NCBI GenBank assembly: GCA_934490165.1
Contig: CAKSTB010000008.1
Coordinates: forward strand, 49,438 to 113,437
Length of the DNA stretch: 64,000 nt
Direction of reading: 5' to 3'
DNA from: an uncultured Ruminiclostridium sp.
GTDB taxonomy: Bacteria > Bacillota > Clostridia > Oscillospirales > Ruminococcaceae
Below the pieces are notes generated by a model. The model saw nothing but the letters and a program-made list of their open reading frames with translations, did not search any database and had not been told where the DNA came from. Numbering within the stretch: position 1 is the first letter of the stretch; each line of letters begins with the position of its first letter. The position numbers and the translations under genes were made by a program. This document shows positions 8,138 through 16,099 of the stretch, one piece after another.

Positions 8138-9004
8138 TTGAATTTTAAAAGAAAAATAGCGGCAGTACTGGCAGGAATAACAGCTGTAGCGGCATTCTCC
8201 GGCTGTTCATTGCTCGGCGGTCAGTCTACAAACGCACTCGGAAGCTACGACTTTACACAAATGAACCTTATTCAGCTTGATAAGCCCGCTGACGGTCAGG
8301 ACGTTGCAATAATAGAAACCAATGTCGGCACAATAACCGCCGTACTTTATGCGGAATTTGCCCCCAATACGGTAGCAAACTTCAAAAAGCGCGCAGAGGA
8401 AGGCTTTTATGACGGAAAGCCGTTCTTCGCTTTACAAAAGGGCATATACGCGATAACAGGCGCTTCAAACGATGAAGGCACAGAGGGCATCACAGATGAC
8501 GGCAAGTATATTGAAAACGAATGCTCCGTAAATCTCTGGCCTTTCAAGGGTGCTCTTTTAGGCTACAGCTCACAGCAGGGCTACTCCGACAGCCGTTTCT
8601 TCTTCACAGGCGCTCTTGAGTTGACCGAGGAAAACAAGAAGGAGCTCAGGGGCTATACAAATCAGGAAACAAGCGCTCAGGTAATACCCGAAGAGCTTAT
8701 AACTGCATTTCAAAAGAGAGGAAGCGTCCCCGGCTTTGCAGGCGCTTATACGGTATTCGGTCAGATCATAAACGGCTTTGACGTGCTCGACAAGATACTG
8801 TGGACCAACTCTGACAAGTCAAATATGAAGCCGCTTGAAGAGCTGAAGATAGTAAAAGTAACGCTTGATACCTATAAGGACGGCAAGTTCACGATAGAAG
8901 AGCCGACATCGGATAAGTATCTTTCGGCGGAAGAAATCGAAAAGCTCCAAAACGAATCAAACGGCACGACAAGCAGTGTAACCGAGTCAACATCATCAAA
9001 CTGA
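8138..9004 (+). CDS. Cyclophilin-fold lipoprotein with degenerate active site
   Basis: The TTG at 8138 is preferred over the upstream GTG at 8093 because GAAAGGAA lies directly before it and translation then begins at the signal peptide. A lysine-rich n-region, a hydrophobic stretch and FSGC form a lipoprotein signal. The body resembles cyclophilin-type peptidyl-prolyl isomerases (APNTVANFKK, EEGFYDGKPF), but where active enzymes read HRVI...FMxQGG this protein has FFALQKGIYAITG, so the catalytic Arg, Phe and Gln are missing. It is probably a non-catalytic chaperone or binding protein outside the membrane. The C-terminus is Ser/Thr-rich. It is followed after 33 bases by an intact paralogue. 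Confidence 0.8.
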   Translation: MNFKRKIAAVLAGITAVAAFSGCSLLGGQSTNALGSYDFTQMNLIQLDKPADGQDVAIIETNVGTITAVLYAEFAPNTVANFKKRAEEGFYDGKPFFALQKGIYAITGASNDEGTEGITDDGKYIENECSVNLWPFKGALLGYSSQQGYSDSRFFFTGALELTEENKKELRGYTNQETSAQVIPEELITAFQKRGSVPGFAGAYTVFGQIINGFDVLDKILWTNSDKSNMKPLEELKIVKVTLDTYKDGKFTIEEPTSDKYLSAEEIEKLQNESNGTTSSVTESTSSN

Positions 9005-9037
9005 TAACAAATCGTAACGGTGAAAGGAACCGATAAA

Positions 9038-9964
9038 ATGAGGTTTAGGTCTTTATGCAAGGCTGCGGCGGCAATAACGCTGGCGGCGGCTATGATAACG
9101 GCAAGCGGCTGTAGCTCACAGAAAAGCGATAACACCGCAGAGATAACTGTAGGTCCGGGCGATACGCTCGCAGAAATGACGATACAGATAGGCGAAGAAA
9201 CAGGCAAGATACGTTTCAAGCTGTTCCCCGAGGTCGCTCCTAAGGGCGTGGATAACTTTGTAAAGCTTGCCCAGAGCGGCTATTACGACGGTAAGACCAT
9301 TCACAGAGTTATTAAGGACTTTATGATACAGGGCGGCTCACTCAGAGGAAACGGCACAGGCGGAACAACCGCCGATAAGACCGAAATCCCGCGTGAAACA
9401 AACGACCGTATGAGAGCGTATTACGGTGCGCTCGGCTATGCGGAGAGCGGCGACGGCATCAACAGCCAGTTCTTTATCATAAATAACAAGACACCCTTCG
9501 ACATAGCCAAAACAGCCGAGAATATCTCGTCAGACCTTGAAGAATACAAGGACAGGCTGACGGAAGAGGATAAAAAGACATACACCGACTACCTTTCAAA
9601 GCTCAATGCGACCCCCGATGATGTAAGGGCAAAGTACCTCTCAAACGGCGGTGCATTCAGCATTGACGGCAACTACACGATATTCGGTCAGGCTATTGAG
9701 GGTCTTGATTTTCTTGACAAGATAAGCGATGTTGAGGTTTCCTCGGGAAACTCTATCGATGATGAACAGGGCATCGCATCAAAGCCCGCCGTTTCGGTTG
9801 TGATCAAGAAAATCGAGATAGCGACTATCCCGACAATTACCGAAACCGAGGCTACCACTACAACAAGAAAGAGCATCAGACCTTCTGCCGCAACGACCCC
9901 CGCAGAGGTTACGACAACTGCGGAAACACCCGCCCCCGAATCCTCAACAACACAGTCGGAATAA
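9038..9964 (+). CDS. Cyclophilin-type peptidyl-prolyl cis-trans isomerase lipoprotein
   Basis: The ATG at 9038 is chosen because GAAAGGA sits 10 bases upstream; a GTG at 9020 is in frame. Signal peptide with lipobox TASGC. The cyclophilin domain (about residues 45-255) keeps HRVIKDFMIQGG with the catalytic Arg, Phe and Gln, and GDGINSQFF matches the second part of the active site, so isomerase activity is expected on extracytoplasmic proteins. An insertion of about 50 charged residues (about 165-215) interrupts the fold before the FSIDGNYTIFGQ strand. The C-terminal tail is rich in Thr, Pro and Ala, probably a flexible wall-spanning segment. It forms an operon with the preceding degenerate paralogue. 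Confidence 0.9.
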   Translation: MRFRSLCKAAAAITLAAAMITASGCSSQKSDNTAEITVGPGDTLAEMTIQIGEETGKIRFKLFPEVAPKGVDNFVKLAQSGYYDGKTIHRVIKDFMIQGGSLRGNGTGGTTADKTEIPRETNDRMRAYYGALGYAESGDGINSQFFIINNKTPFDIAKTAENISSDLEEYKDRLTEEDKKTYTDYLSKLNATPDDVRAKYLSNGGAFSIDGNYTIFGQAIEGLDFLDKISDVEVSSGNSIDDEQGIASKPAVSVVIKKIEIATIPTITETEATTTTRKSIRPSAATTPAEVTTTAETPAPESSTTQSE

Positions 9965-9989
9965 GTACATAGCGTAATATGACAGACAG

Positions 9990-10031
9990 CCGCGCCCCCT
10001 GATTTAAGTTCAGATCAGGGGGCGCGGTTTT
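9990..10031 (+). terminator. Strong terminator after the cyclophilin genes
   Basis: CCGCGCCCCCTGAT pairs with ATCAGGGGGCGCGG, followed by TTTTATTG. The stem also lies downstream of the leftward copper operon and may block both directions. Confidence 0.9.
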
Positions 10032-10091
10032 ATTGTGAAAGCTGTGCAAAAGCAGTCAGCTTACCTGCGGCACGGTTATGTTAAGTTCGGC

Positions 10092-10343
10092 TTACTTTCT
10101 TCCGAAAAGTCCTTTCTTCTCGTAAGGCTCGCTTGATATGCCTTTGAGCTCATAGCCGGTTGGCTGTAAGACTTCCTTGATTTTGGCTTCGGGAAGCGCT
10201 TCTTCGCTGATTATCACGGTTTCGCCCTTGGAGTGGGAAGAGGTCACCTTCTTCACCTGAAAAGCGCCTCTGATAGCGTCATTTACGTGCGATTCGCACA
10301 TTCCGCACATCATTCCGTCGATCTTAAGTGTTGTCTTTACCAT
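10092..10343 (-). CDS. copZ: Heavy-metal-associated domain protein, CopZ-like copper chaperone
   Basis: 83 residues with one HMA fold; the GMMCGMCESH motif carries the CxxC metal-binding pair. It is predicted to carry Cu(I) in the cytosol and hand it to the adjacent P-type ATPase, whose gene ends 14 bases upstream. A short C-terminal extension ends in basic residues (KKGLFGRK). The last gene of csoR-copA-copZ, so it should be derepressed by copper. Confidence 0.85.
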   Translation of the reverse strand: MVKTTLKIDGMMCGMCESHVNDAIRGAFQVKKVTSSHSKGETVIISEEALPEAKIKEVLQPTGYELKGISSEPYEKKGLFGRK

Positions 10344-10357
10344 TGTAAATTCCTCCG

Positions 10358-12886
10358 TTACTTTATTGATATTACTTTATAGCCGCTGTTTTCAACGGCT
10401 TTTTTAAGCTGTTTGTCGGGGATTTCGCCCGAAAGCTCCGCCACGGCGATGCCGTCTGTATGGCTTGCTTTGGCAGATATTACCTGTGGTATTGCTTCAA
10501 GTGCGGTCTTGACATGATGCTCGCACTTCTCGCACATCATACCTTTTATCCTGATCGTTCTGGTAATATTTGTGTTATTTTTGGTTTGTACCACCGGTAC
10601 GTTTTGGTATACTATCGGTTTTGCCTTCCTATCATGCTTTGTACTGTAAATCTTACAGAAATTAAGTCTTAGTGCATTTGAAACAACGCAGAAGCTTGAC
10701 AAGCTCATAGCCGCCGCACCGAACATGGGATTAAGTGTAAGTCCGAGTGAAACGAACACACCTGCGGCAAGAGGTATGCCGATGATGTTATAGATAAATG
10801 CCCAGAACAGATTTTCGTGAATATTACGCAATGACGCGCGGGAAAGTCTTATTGCCGCGGGTACATCGGAGAGCCTGCTCTTCATTAGTACGACATCTGC
10901 CGCATCTATCGCTACGTCTGTTCCTGCGCCTATGGCGATACCGGTATCTGCGGCGGTGAGTGCGGGGGCATCGTTTATGCCGTCACCGACCATAGCGACC
11001 TTACCCTGAGCCTTAAGCGAGCGGATAACCGCTTCCTTGCCGTCCGGGAGAACACCTGCGATGACCTCGTCAACGCCTGCCTTGTCACCGATAGCCCTTG
11101 CGGTGCGCTCGTTGTCGCCTGTAAGCATAACTACCTTTATACCCATATTTCTGAGCTGACGTATAGCCTCGGGGCTGTCTTCCTTTATCGTATCGGCTAC
11201 CGCGATCATACCGAGTGCCCTGCCGTTTCGGCTGAACAGGAGCGGGGTCTTACCCTCGTTTGAAAGGCGCTCCGCTTCGGCGGTTATTGTATCTGAAAGC
11301 TCGGTATTACTGCCGATGAACTTAAGGCTTCCGCCGTAGAGGGTTTCGCCGGAAACCGTTGCGGTAAGTCCGTTGCCGCTGAGCACCTTAAAATTCTCAA
11401 CGTTCTGCGCTGTTATGCCGTGCTCACTGCCATATACGTTTATTGCCTTAGCAAGCGGGTGCTCGCTCTTGGCTTCAAGCGATACCGCAAGGCTCAGAAG
11501 CTCGCTTTCGGTCACATTCTCCGCGGGGATAATATCCGTTACCTGAGGTTCGCCCTTTGTGATAGTTCCTGTCTTGTCGAGGGCTACTATCTGTGTTTTA
11601 CCCGCCTGCTCAAGTGAAACGGCGGTCTTGAACAGAATGCCGTTCTTTGCGCCGACACCGTTTCCGACCATGACCGCAACGGGGGTCGCAAGACCGAGTG
11701 CGCACGGACAGCTTATTACCAGCACAGAAATTCCTCTTGCAAGGGCGTATGCAAAATCCTGACCGAGGAGCAGCCATACTATCATTGTAATTATTGAAAT
11801 TGTGATAACGGCAGGTACGAATATACCCGATACCTTGTCGGCTATCTTTGCGATAGGCGCTTTGGTAGCCGCCGCATCGCTCACCATTTTGATGATCTGC
11901 GACAGGGTCGTATCCTCGCCGACCCTTGATGCCTTACAGGTGATGAAGCCTGTCTGATTTATCGTTGCCGCCGAAACATTGTCACCGACTGTCTTATCAA
12001 CGGGAATGCTCTCGCCTGTCAGAGCCGACTCGTTGACTGCGCTTTCGCCGTCTGTCACGACACCGTCAACGGGTATGCTCTCACCCGGTCGTACTACAAA
12101 GATATCGTCCTTTACAACATCTTCTGCGGGGATAGTCTGCTCTACACCGTTCCGTATTACATTTGCGGTTTTGGGGGCGAGCTTCATAAGACCTTTGAGC
12201 GCGTCGGTGGTTTTGCCCTTCGAGCGTGCTTCAAGCATCTTGCCGACTGTGATAAGCGTTAAAATCATAGCCGCGGACTCAAAATAGAACTCGTCCATAT
12301 ACATCATTACAGCGTCCGCGTTGCCGTGAAGCTGTGCGTCCGTCATCATAAACAGGGCGTACACGCTCCAAACAAATGATGCACCCGAGCCGAGCGCAAC
12401 GAGCGTATCCATATTCGGAGAACGGTTGATAAAGCCCTTGAAGCCGTTTACAAAGAACTTGCTGTTTATAACCATTATAATGCCGCTGAGAAGCAACTGT
12501 ACAAGTCCCATAGCCACATGGTTTCCGTCAAACCATGACGGGAGCGGAAATCCCCACATCATATGTCCCATCGAGAAGTACATCAGTATCACAAGGAATA
12601 TGACGGAGGCTATAAGCCTTTTGCGGAGCTTAGGCGTTTCTGTATCACGCAGTGAATCGGCACTATTATCCGATTTCTTTGTGCCTGCGCCTTTAAGCTT
12701 TGCGCCATAGCCCGCTTTTTCCACAGCGGAAATTATATCCTGCGGTGACGCTGTGCCCTCAACGCCCATTGAATTTGTCAGCAGGCTGACAGAGCACGAG
12801 GTAACGCCTTTTACCTTTGTTACCGCCTTTTCTACTCTTGCACTGCAAGCGGCACAGCTCATGCCTGTGACATCATATTGTTCCAT
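10358..12886 (-). CDS. copA: Cu(I)-exporting P1B-type ATPase
   Basis: 842 residues. An N-terminal HMA domain (MSCAACSARV, about residues 9-18) precedes the P-type ATPase core: the SCPCALGLATP metal-transport motif in the membrane, DKTGTIT with the phosphorylated Asp, the SEHPLAKA motif that marks P1B pumps, and GDGINDAPAL in the hinge. About eight membrane segments are apparent. A second HMA domain (MMCEKCEHHV) lies at the extreme C-terminus rather than beside the first, which is less common. It exports Cu(I) from the cytoplasm. A GAGGATC ribosome site precedes the ATG; csoR lies 49 bases upstream. Confidence 0.95.
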   Translation of the reverse strand: MEQYDVTGMSCAACSARVEKAVTKVKGVTSCSVSLLTNSMGVEGTASPQDIISAVEKAGYGAKLKGAGTKKSDNSADSLRDTETPKLRKRLIASVIFLVILMYFSMGHMMWGFPLPSWFDGNHVAMGLVQLLLSGIIMVINSKFFVNGFKGFINRSPNMDTLVALGSGASFVWSVYALFMMTDAQLHGNADAVMMYMDEFYFESAAMILTLITVGKMLEARSKGKTTDALKGLMKLAPKTANVIRNGVEQTIPAEDVVKDDIFVVRPGESIPVDGVVTDGESAVNESALTGESIPVDKTVGDNVSAATINQTGFITCKASRVGEDTTLSQIIKMVSDAAATKAPIAKIADKVSGIFVPAVITISIITMIVWLLLGQDFAYALARGISVLVISCPCALGLATPVAVMVGNGVGAKNGILFKTAVSLEQAGKTQIVALDKTGTITKGEPQVTDIIPAENVTESELLSLAVSLEAKSEHPLAKAINVYGSEHGITAQNVENFKVLSGNGLTATVSGETLYGGSLKFIGSNTELSDTITAEAERLSNEGKTPLLFSRNGRALGMIAVADTIKEDSPEAIRQLRNMGIKVVMLTGDNERTARAIGDKAGVDEVIAGVLPDGKEAVIRSLKAQGKVAMVGDGINDAPALTAADTGIAIGAGTDVAIDAADVVLMKSRLSDVPAAIRLSRASLRNIHENLFWAFIYNIIGIPLAAGVFVSLGLTLNPMFGAAAMSLSSFCVVSNALRLNFCKIYSTKHDRKAKPIVYQNVPVVQTKNNTNITRTIRIKGMMCEKCEHHVKTALEAIPQVISAKASHTDGIAVAELSGEIPDKQLKKAVENSGYKVISIK

Positions 12887-12935
12887 TTTGATCCTCTTTT
12901 CCTTTGTTTTATCTGTATATTATGTCCGTTTTACG

Positions 12936-13259
12936 TTACTTCATCAGCTTTTGCAGAGTTGCAACAAGCTCGTCTATGACCTCGTCCTTACCCTCTCTGA
13001 TATCCCGTGCGACACAGCCGCGTATATGGCTTGCGAGAAGCTCTTTATTAAAGGCGTTCATTGCGGCATTGACTGCGGCAGACTGGATAAGCACATCGTT
13101 GCAATATGCGTCATTTTCGATCATAGCTTCAATGCCGCGTACCTGACCCTCAATGCGCTTAAGGCGGTTCAGAAGAGCCTTTCTGTGCTTTTCGTCCCTG
13201 ACTGTATGCTTCTGACAGCACGGACAGACTTTTTTTACGGTTGTTTTATTTTCACTCAT
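12936..13259 (-). CDS. csoR: CsoR-type copper-sensing repressor
   Basis: The ATG at 13259, with AGAGGT upstream, is chosen over a longer frame that runs through the promoter. 107 residues; RLKRIEGQVRGI begins the helical CsoR/FrmR fold. The Cu(I)-binding set fits Cys in DAYCNDV and His/Cys in SHIRGC (HxxxC). An N-terminal extension holds a CPCC cluster and a His, possibly an extra metal site. It heads the copper operon and its promoter contains two matching operators, so autoregulation by copper is well supported. Confidence 0.9.
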   Translation of the reverse strand: MSENKTTVKKVCPCCQKHTVRDEKHRKALLNRLKRIEGQVRGIEAMIENDAYCNDVLIQSAAVNAAMNAFNKELLASHIRGCVARDIREGKDEVIDELVATLQKLMK

Positions 13260-13293
13260 AGCATTACCTCTGAATTTGAATTGTGGTTTCAAT

Positions 13294-13344
13294 ATACCCT
13301 CACGGGGTATTTTTATTATATACCCCCTTAGGGTATTTGTCAAG
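13294..13344 (-). promoter_or_regulatory. Copper operon promoter with two CsoR operators
   Basis: Minus strand TTGACA (13344-13339), 18-base spacer, TATAAT (13320-13315). A CsoR-like GC-rich dyad TACCCCCTTAGGGTA (13321-13335) fills the spacer, and a second, TACCCTCACGGGGTA (13294-13308), lies just downstream of the -10. Both fit the known TACCC-N-GGGTA pattern, so bound repressor would block RNA polymerase. Confidence 0.85.
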
Positions 13345-13385
13345 AGTTTTTTAAAAAACAAAAAAATGTTGCGCCGCACTGTGAC

Positions 13386-13865
13386 AGCTCCCTTTACACA
13401 AGGGAGCCAAGTATTGTGTTGGCTATAAAACACACAAACGATTGTGTTTCAAATCCCGTTATAAACGGAAACTGTTTTCAGCGGTGCTAGCGATACATTC
13501 TATTATACTGCCGCATTCTTAAATATGCTCTAACAATTTAATAAAAAACTACACGCTACGCCAAGCACTGATTTTTAGCTCCCTTGCCAAAGGGAGCTGG
13601 CTTGCGGCAAGGCTTGCTTGTTTTCAATACAATCATATTCAGCGATGCTTACACCGTTCATATTACACATACCTTATCTGCCGTCAAGACTGAGGGATCG
13701 CTTGCTATTAACTTTTTCGCTTCTGCCATCACCTCCGCTAACAATCCCTCAAGAGTTGGCTGAGTTTAACTCAGCAACAGAAGCTCACCTTTACACAAGG
13801 GAGCCAAGTATTGTGTTGGCGATAAGACACACAAACGATTGAGTTTCAAGTCCCGTTATAAGCGG
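13386..13865. repeat. Pair of about 83-base direct repeats bounding a palindrome-rich segment
   Basis: 13386-13468 and 13782-13865 are nearly identical, both containing CTTTACACAAGGGAGCC, AAGTATTGTGTTGGC and CACACAAACGATTG. Between them are further small dyads: AGCTCCCTTGCCAAAGGGAGCT near 13580, TGAGTTTAACTCA (13761-13773), and GAGGGAT/ATCCCTC. A fragment of the dispersed module A lies at about 13468-13548. No plausible gene is seen. Confidence 0.7.
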
Positions 13866-13894
13866 GTCGCTGACGCTCACTTAGTCCCATTTTA

Positions 13895-14478
13895 GTACAG
13901 ATATCTTAGGATAGTAGCGTTCTTTTTTGATAGTCGGTGATAATGCAGTTGCACTGATACACTCACGAAATAATTAACACCTTGTCGGTGCGGATATGTT
14001 TTCAGCGGTGTTGGCTGTATGTTTCATAATACTGCTTTATCGGGAATGTGCTGTAATGAGAATTATTGCTATATATAAAAGGTGGGGTGTGACGCGACCC
14101 GAAAAAGGTGAGTCGAAGCGCAAAGATAGTGCGTACGGCTCACTTTGATAGAAGGCTACCGATAGTTCTTTTTGTCGGATAGCACTTCTCGGGTTCGCTA
14201 TTCTGTGCGATAACGTTGCTACTATGTTCGAGGGAGGCAACCAAAGCTACTAGGAAGAGCCTGGAACTGTGACACAATTCCTCAGTTTATCAAATTACAT
14301 TAAAATTGCAATGTAATATATTGTAAAAATGTCAAAACAATAAATATATCACCAACAACGCTGAAAACAATTTCGGAGCGGATAAGGAGTTAGTAATTTC
14401 GTGAGTGTATCATTACAACTGCACTGTCACCGAAATTTCCAAAAGACGTACTATCCCAAGATATCTGTACAGTCCCCC
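13895..14478. repeat. Long imperfect inverted repeat (module A arms) enclosing modules E and B
   Basis: About 145 bases at 13895-14040 reappear in reverse complement at about 14340-14478, from GTACAGATATCTTAGGATAG through the TTTTCAGCGGTGTTGG stretch. The roughly 300 bases between hold a segment at 14085-14148 (module E) and one at 14154-14226 (module B); both recur inverted further right. There is no coding capacity. The structure resembles nested non-autonomous elements. Confidence 0.7.
14154..14226 (+). repeat. Dispersed repeat module B, copy 1
   Basis: About 73 bases from GGCTACCGATAGTTC to GCTACTATG, with the core AGCACTTCTCGGGTTCGCTA. The same module occurs inverted at 14675-14748 and 19229-19301 and direct at 63684-63745 (partial) and 63793-63865. 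Confidence 0.8.
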
Positions 14479-14992
14479 GGGTCGAACAGAGCGGAGCGTC
14501 CCGCTTATACCGACTTTTTAAACACAATCGTTTGTGTATCTTATTGCCAACACCCCATTATGGCAGAAGAGATGAGGAGTCAGGAAAGTGGGAGCGCGAG
14601 GGAGAAAACCTAAGGGGAGAGGGGAAAGCGCCTTTGGAGCGCCTTCCTCTCTCCCCTTGGGTTGTCTCCCTCGCACATAGCAGCAACGTTATTAAATAGA
14701 ATAGCGAACCCGAAAAGTGCTGTCCCGCAAAAGGCACTATCGGTAGCCTGCTATCATTGTTAATTACTAAAACGTTATAACAGAAGTACACAAAAACAGA
14801 CTTTCTCAACATATCAAAAAAGTGAGCCGAGCGCACTATTTTTAGCGCTTCGACTCACTTTTTCTTTTCCGGGCTGTGACACAGCCCCGTACCCTTAGGT
14901 TTCCTCCCAAATCAGTTATTCCTCTGGAGCGACGAGAGGAGCGGGAGCATTGCTTTTGCCGCTTTCCTGACTCCTCACCTCTTCTACCATAT
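14340..14992. repeat. Composite repeat block (modules A, B, C, E), related to 18793-19310
   Basis: 14380-14755 matches 18880-19310 over its length (TGTACAG, GGTCGAACAGAGCGGAGCGT, GCCAACACCCC, GGCAGAAGAGATGA, CCTAAGGGGAGAGGGGAAAG). The block contains module B inverted (14675-14748) and module E inverted (about 14818-14880). Its last 100 bases (14891-14992) are the reverse complement of 19055-19165. Short open frames here are not credible genes. Confidence 0.75.
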
Positions 14993-15209
14993 AGAAACCT
15001 CCTTGACTTAATTATAGCATTTTATGGTTAATTTGTCAACTTTTTCACTTACAAATGTGCTGTTTGCACATAAACAGATAATAACGTTCAGTTACCCGAG
15101 AACATTTAAGCCGACCACACAATTATATATACAGCGCAATTTCTACTATATATCCAAAAACGCAAGGTCTGCAAAATGAAAAATCGTTAATATTTAAGCC
15201 GCGGATTTG

Positions 15210-15336
15210 TTGACTTGACGGCTTTATTGTGATAAAATTATTCTCGTAAAAGTCCGCAAACCGGTTAGCATTGTGCATTTTGGTTAGCGGTAGCTAATTG
15301 AGTTAGGTTTATGTAATTTAGTTAGCGTTCACTAAT
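15210..15336 (+). promoter_or_regulatory. Promoter of the FtsX-type ABC exporter with two TetR-like operators
   Basis: TTGACT (15210-15215), 17-base spacer, TAAAAT (15233-15238). Downstream are two related inverted repeats, GTTAGCGGTAGCTAAT (15283-15298) and GTTAGCGTTCACTAAT (15321-15336), of the half-site type often bound by TetR-family repressors. Their placement between promoter and gene suggests repression. No adjacent regulator gene exists. Confidence 0.6.
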
Positions 15337-15389
15337 CAAGCTATATCGGCGGACTGTGTGAACGAAGAATATGAAAGGAAAAATGTAAA

Positions 15390-16088
15390 ATGTTTCTTAC
15401 TATCAAAGACATAAGAAAGCACTTTGGCGAGGGCGACAGCCGCGTTGAAGTTCTGAACGGCATTGACGCAGAGATCGAAAAGGGTGAGATATGCGTTCTG
15501 CTCGGTCCGTCGGGCTCGGGCAAATCCACACTGCTTAATATCATAGGCGGCATCGACAGTGCCGACAGCGGATATATCGCGATAAACGGCGAAAAGACAG
15601 CGGATATGAACGAGAAGAAGCTGACGCTGTATCGCAGAAAGCACCTCGGTTATATATTCCAGCAGTACAACCTGATACCTAATCTGAATATCAAGGAAAA
15701 TGTTGAGATCGGTGCATACTTAAGCGATAATCCGCTTGACACGGACGAGATACTGAAAACGCTCGGTCTGTATGAGCACCGTCACAAGCTCCCGAATCAG
15801 CTGTCGGGCGGTCAACAGCAGAGAACGGCTATCGGCAGAGCTATTATAAAGAACCCCGATATACTGCTGTGCGACGAGCCTACGGGTGCACTTGACTACA
15901 AGACATCAAAGGATATACTTAAGCTTATAAGCGATGTCAACAAGAAGTTCGGCAACACTGTCGTAATGGTAACTCACAATGACGCTATCAAAAATATGGC
16001 GGACAGAGTAATCAAGCTGCGTGACGGTATGATAAGAAAGAACTATCTCAATGAGAACAAGATCGCCGCAGAAGATCTTGACTGGTAA
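15390..16088 (+). CDS. ABC transporter ATP-binding protein, LolD/MacB family
   Basis: 232 residues. Walker A GPSGSGKST, signature LSGGQQQR, Walker B ILLCDEPTGALD and switch His in VMVTHND are intact. The family pairs with FtsX-like permeases and powers export or membrane extraction of lipids, peptides or antibiotics, or mechanotransmission. The partner permease begins 11 bases after its stop codon. A GAAAGG ribosome site is present. Confidence 0.92.
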   Translation: MFLTIKDIRKHFGEGDSRVEVLNGIDAEIEKGEICVLLGPSGSGKSTLLNIIGGIDSADSGYIAINGEKTADMNEKKLTLYRRKHLGYIFQQYNLIPNLNIKENVEIGAYLSDNPLDTDEILKTLGLYEHRHKLPNQLSGGQQQRTAIGRAIIKNPDILLCDEPTGALDYKTSKDILKLISDVNKKFGNTVVMVTHNDAIKNMADRVIKLRDGMIRKNYLNENKIAAEDLDW

Positions 16089-16099
16089 GGGGGATAACG

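Noticed and set aside
12753..13331. A 192-codon plus-strand frame opposite copA and csoR
   Set aside because: Antisense to two well-supported genes and their promoter; no ribosome site.
13618..13842. Open frame of 74 codons in the repeat nest
   Set aside because: It runs across a direct-repeat copy, has no ribosome site and an unlikely composition; repeat DNA rather than a gene.
14401..14613. Open frames within composite repeats (also 18890-19399 and 27385-27654)
   Set aside because: Related peptides appear only because modules A and C are repeated; no ribosome sites and no recognisable domains.
13386..15000. Possible CRISPR array in the repeat-rich region
   Set aside because: The repeats are long, unevenly spaced, of mixed orientation and lack uniform spacers; no cas genes are near.
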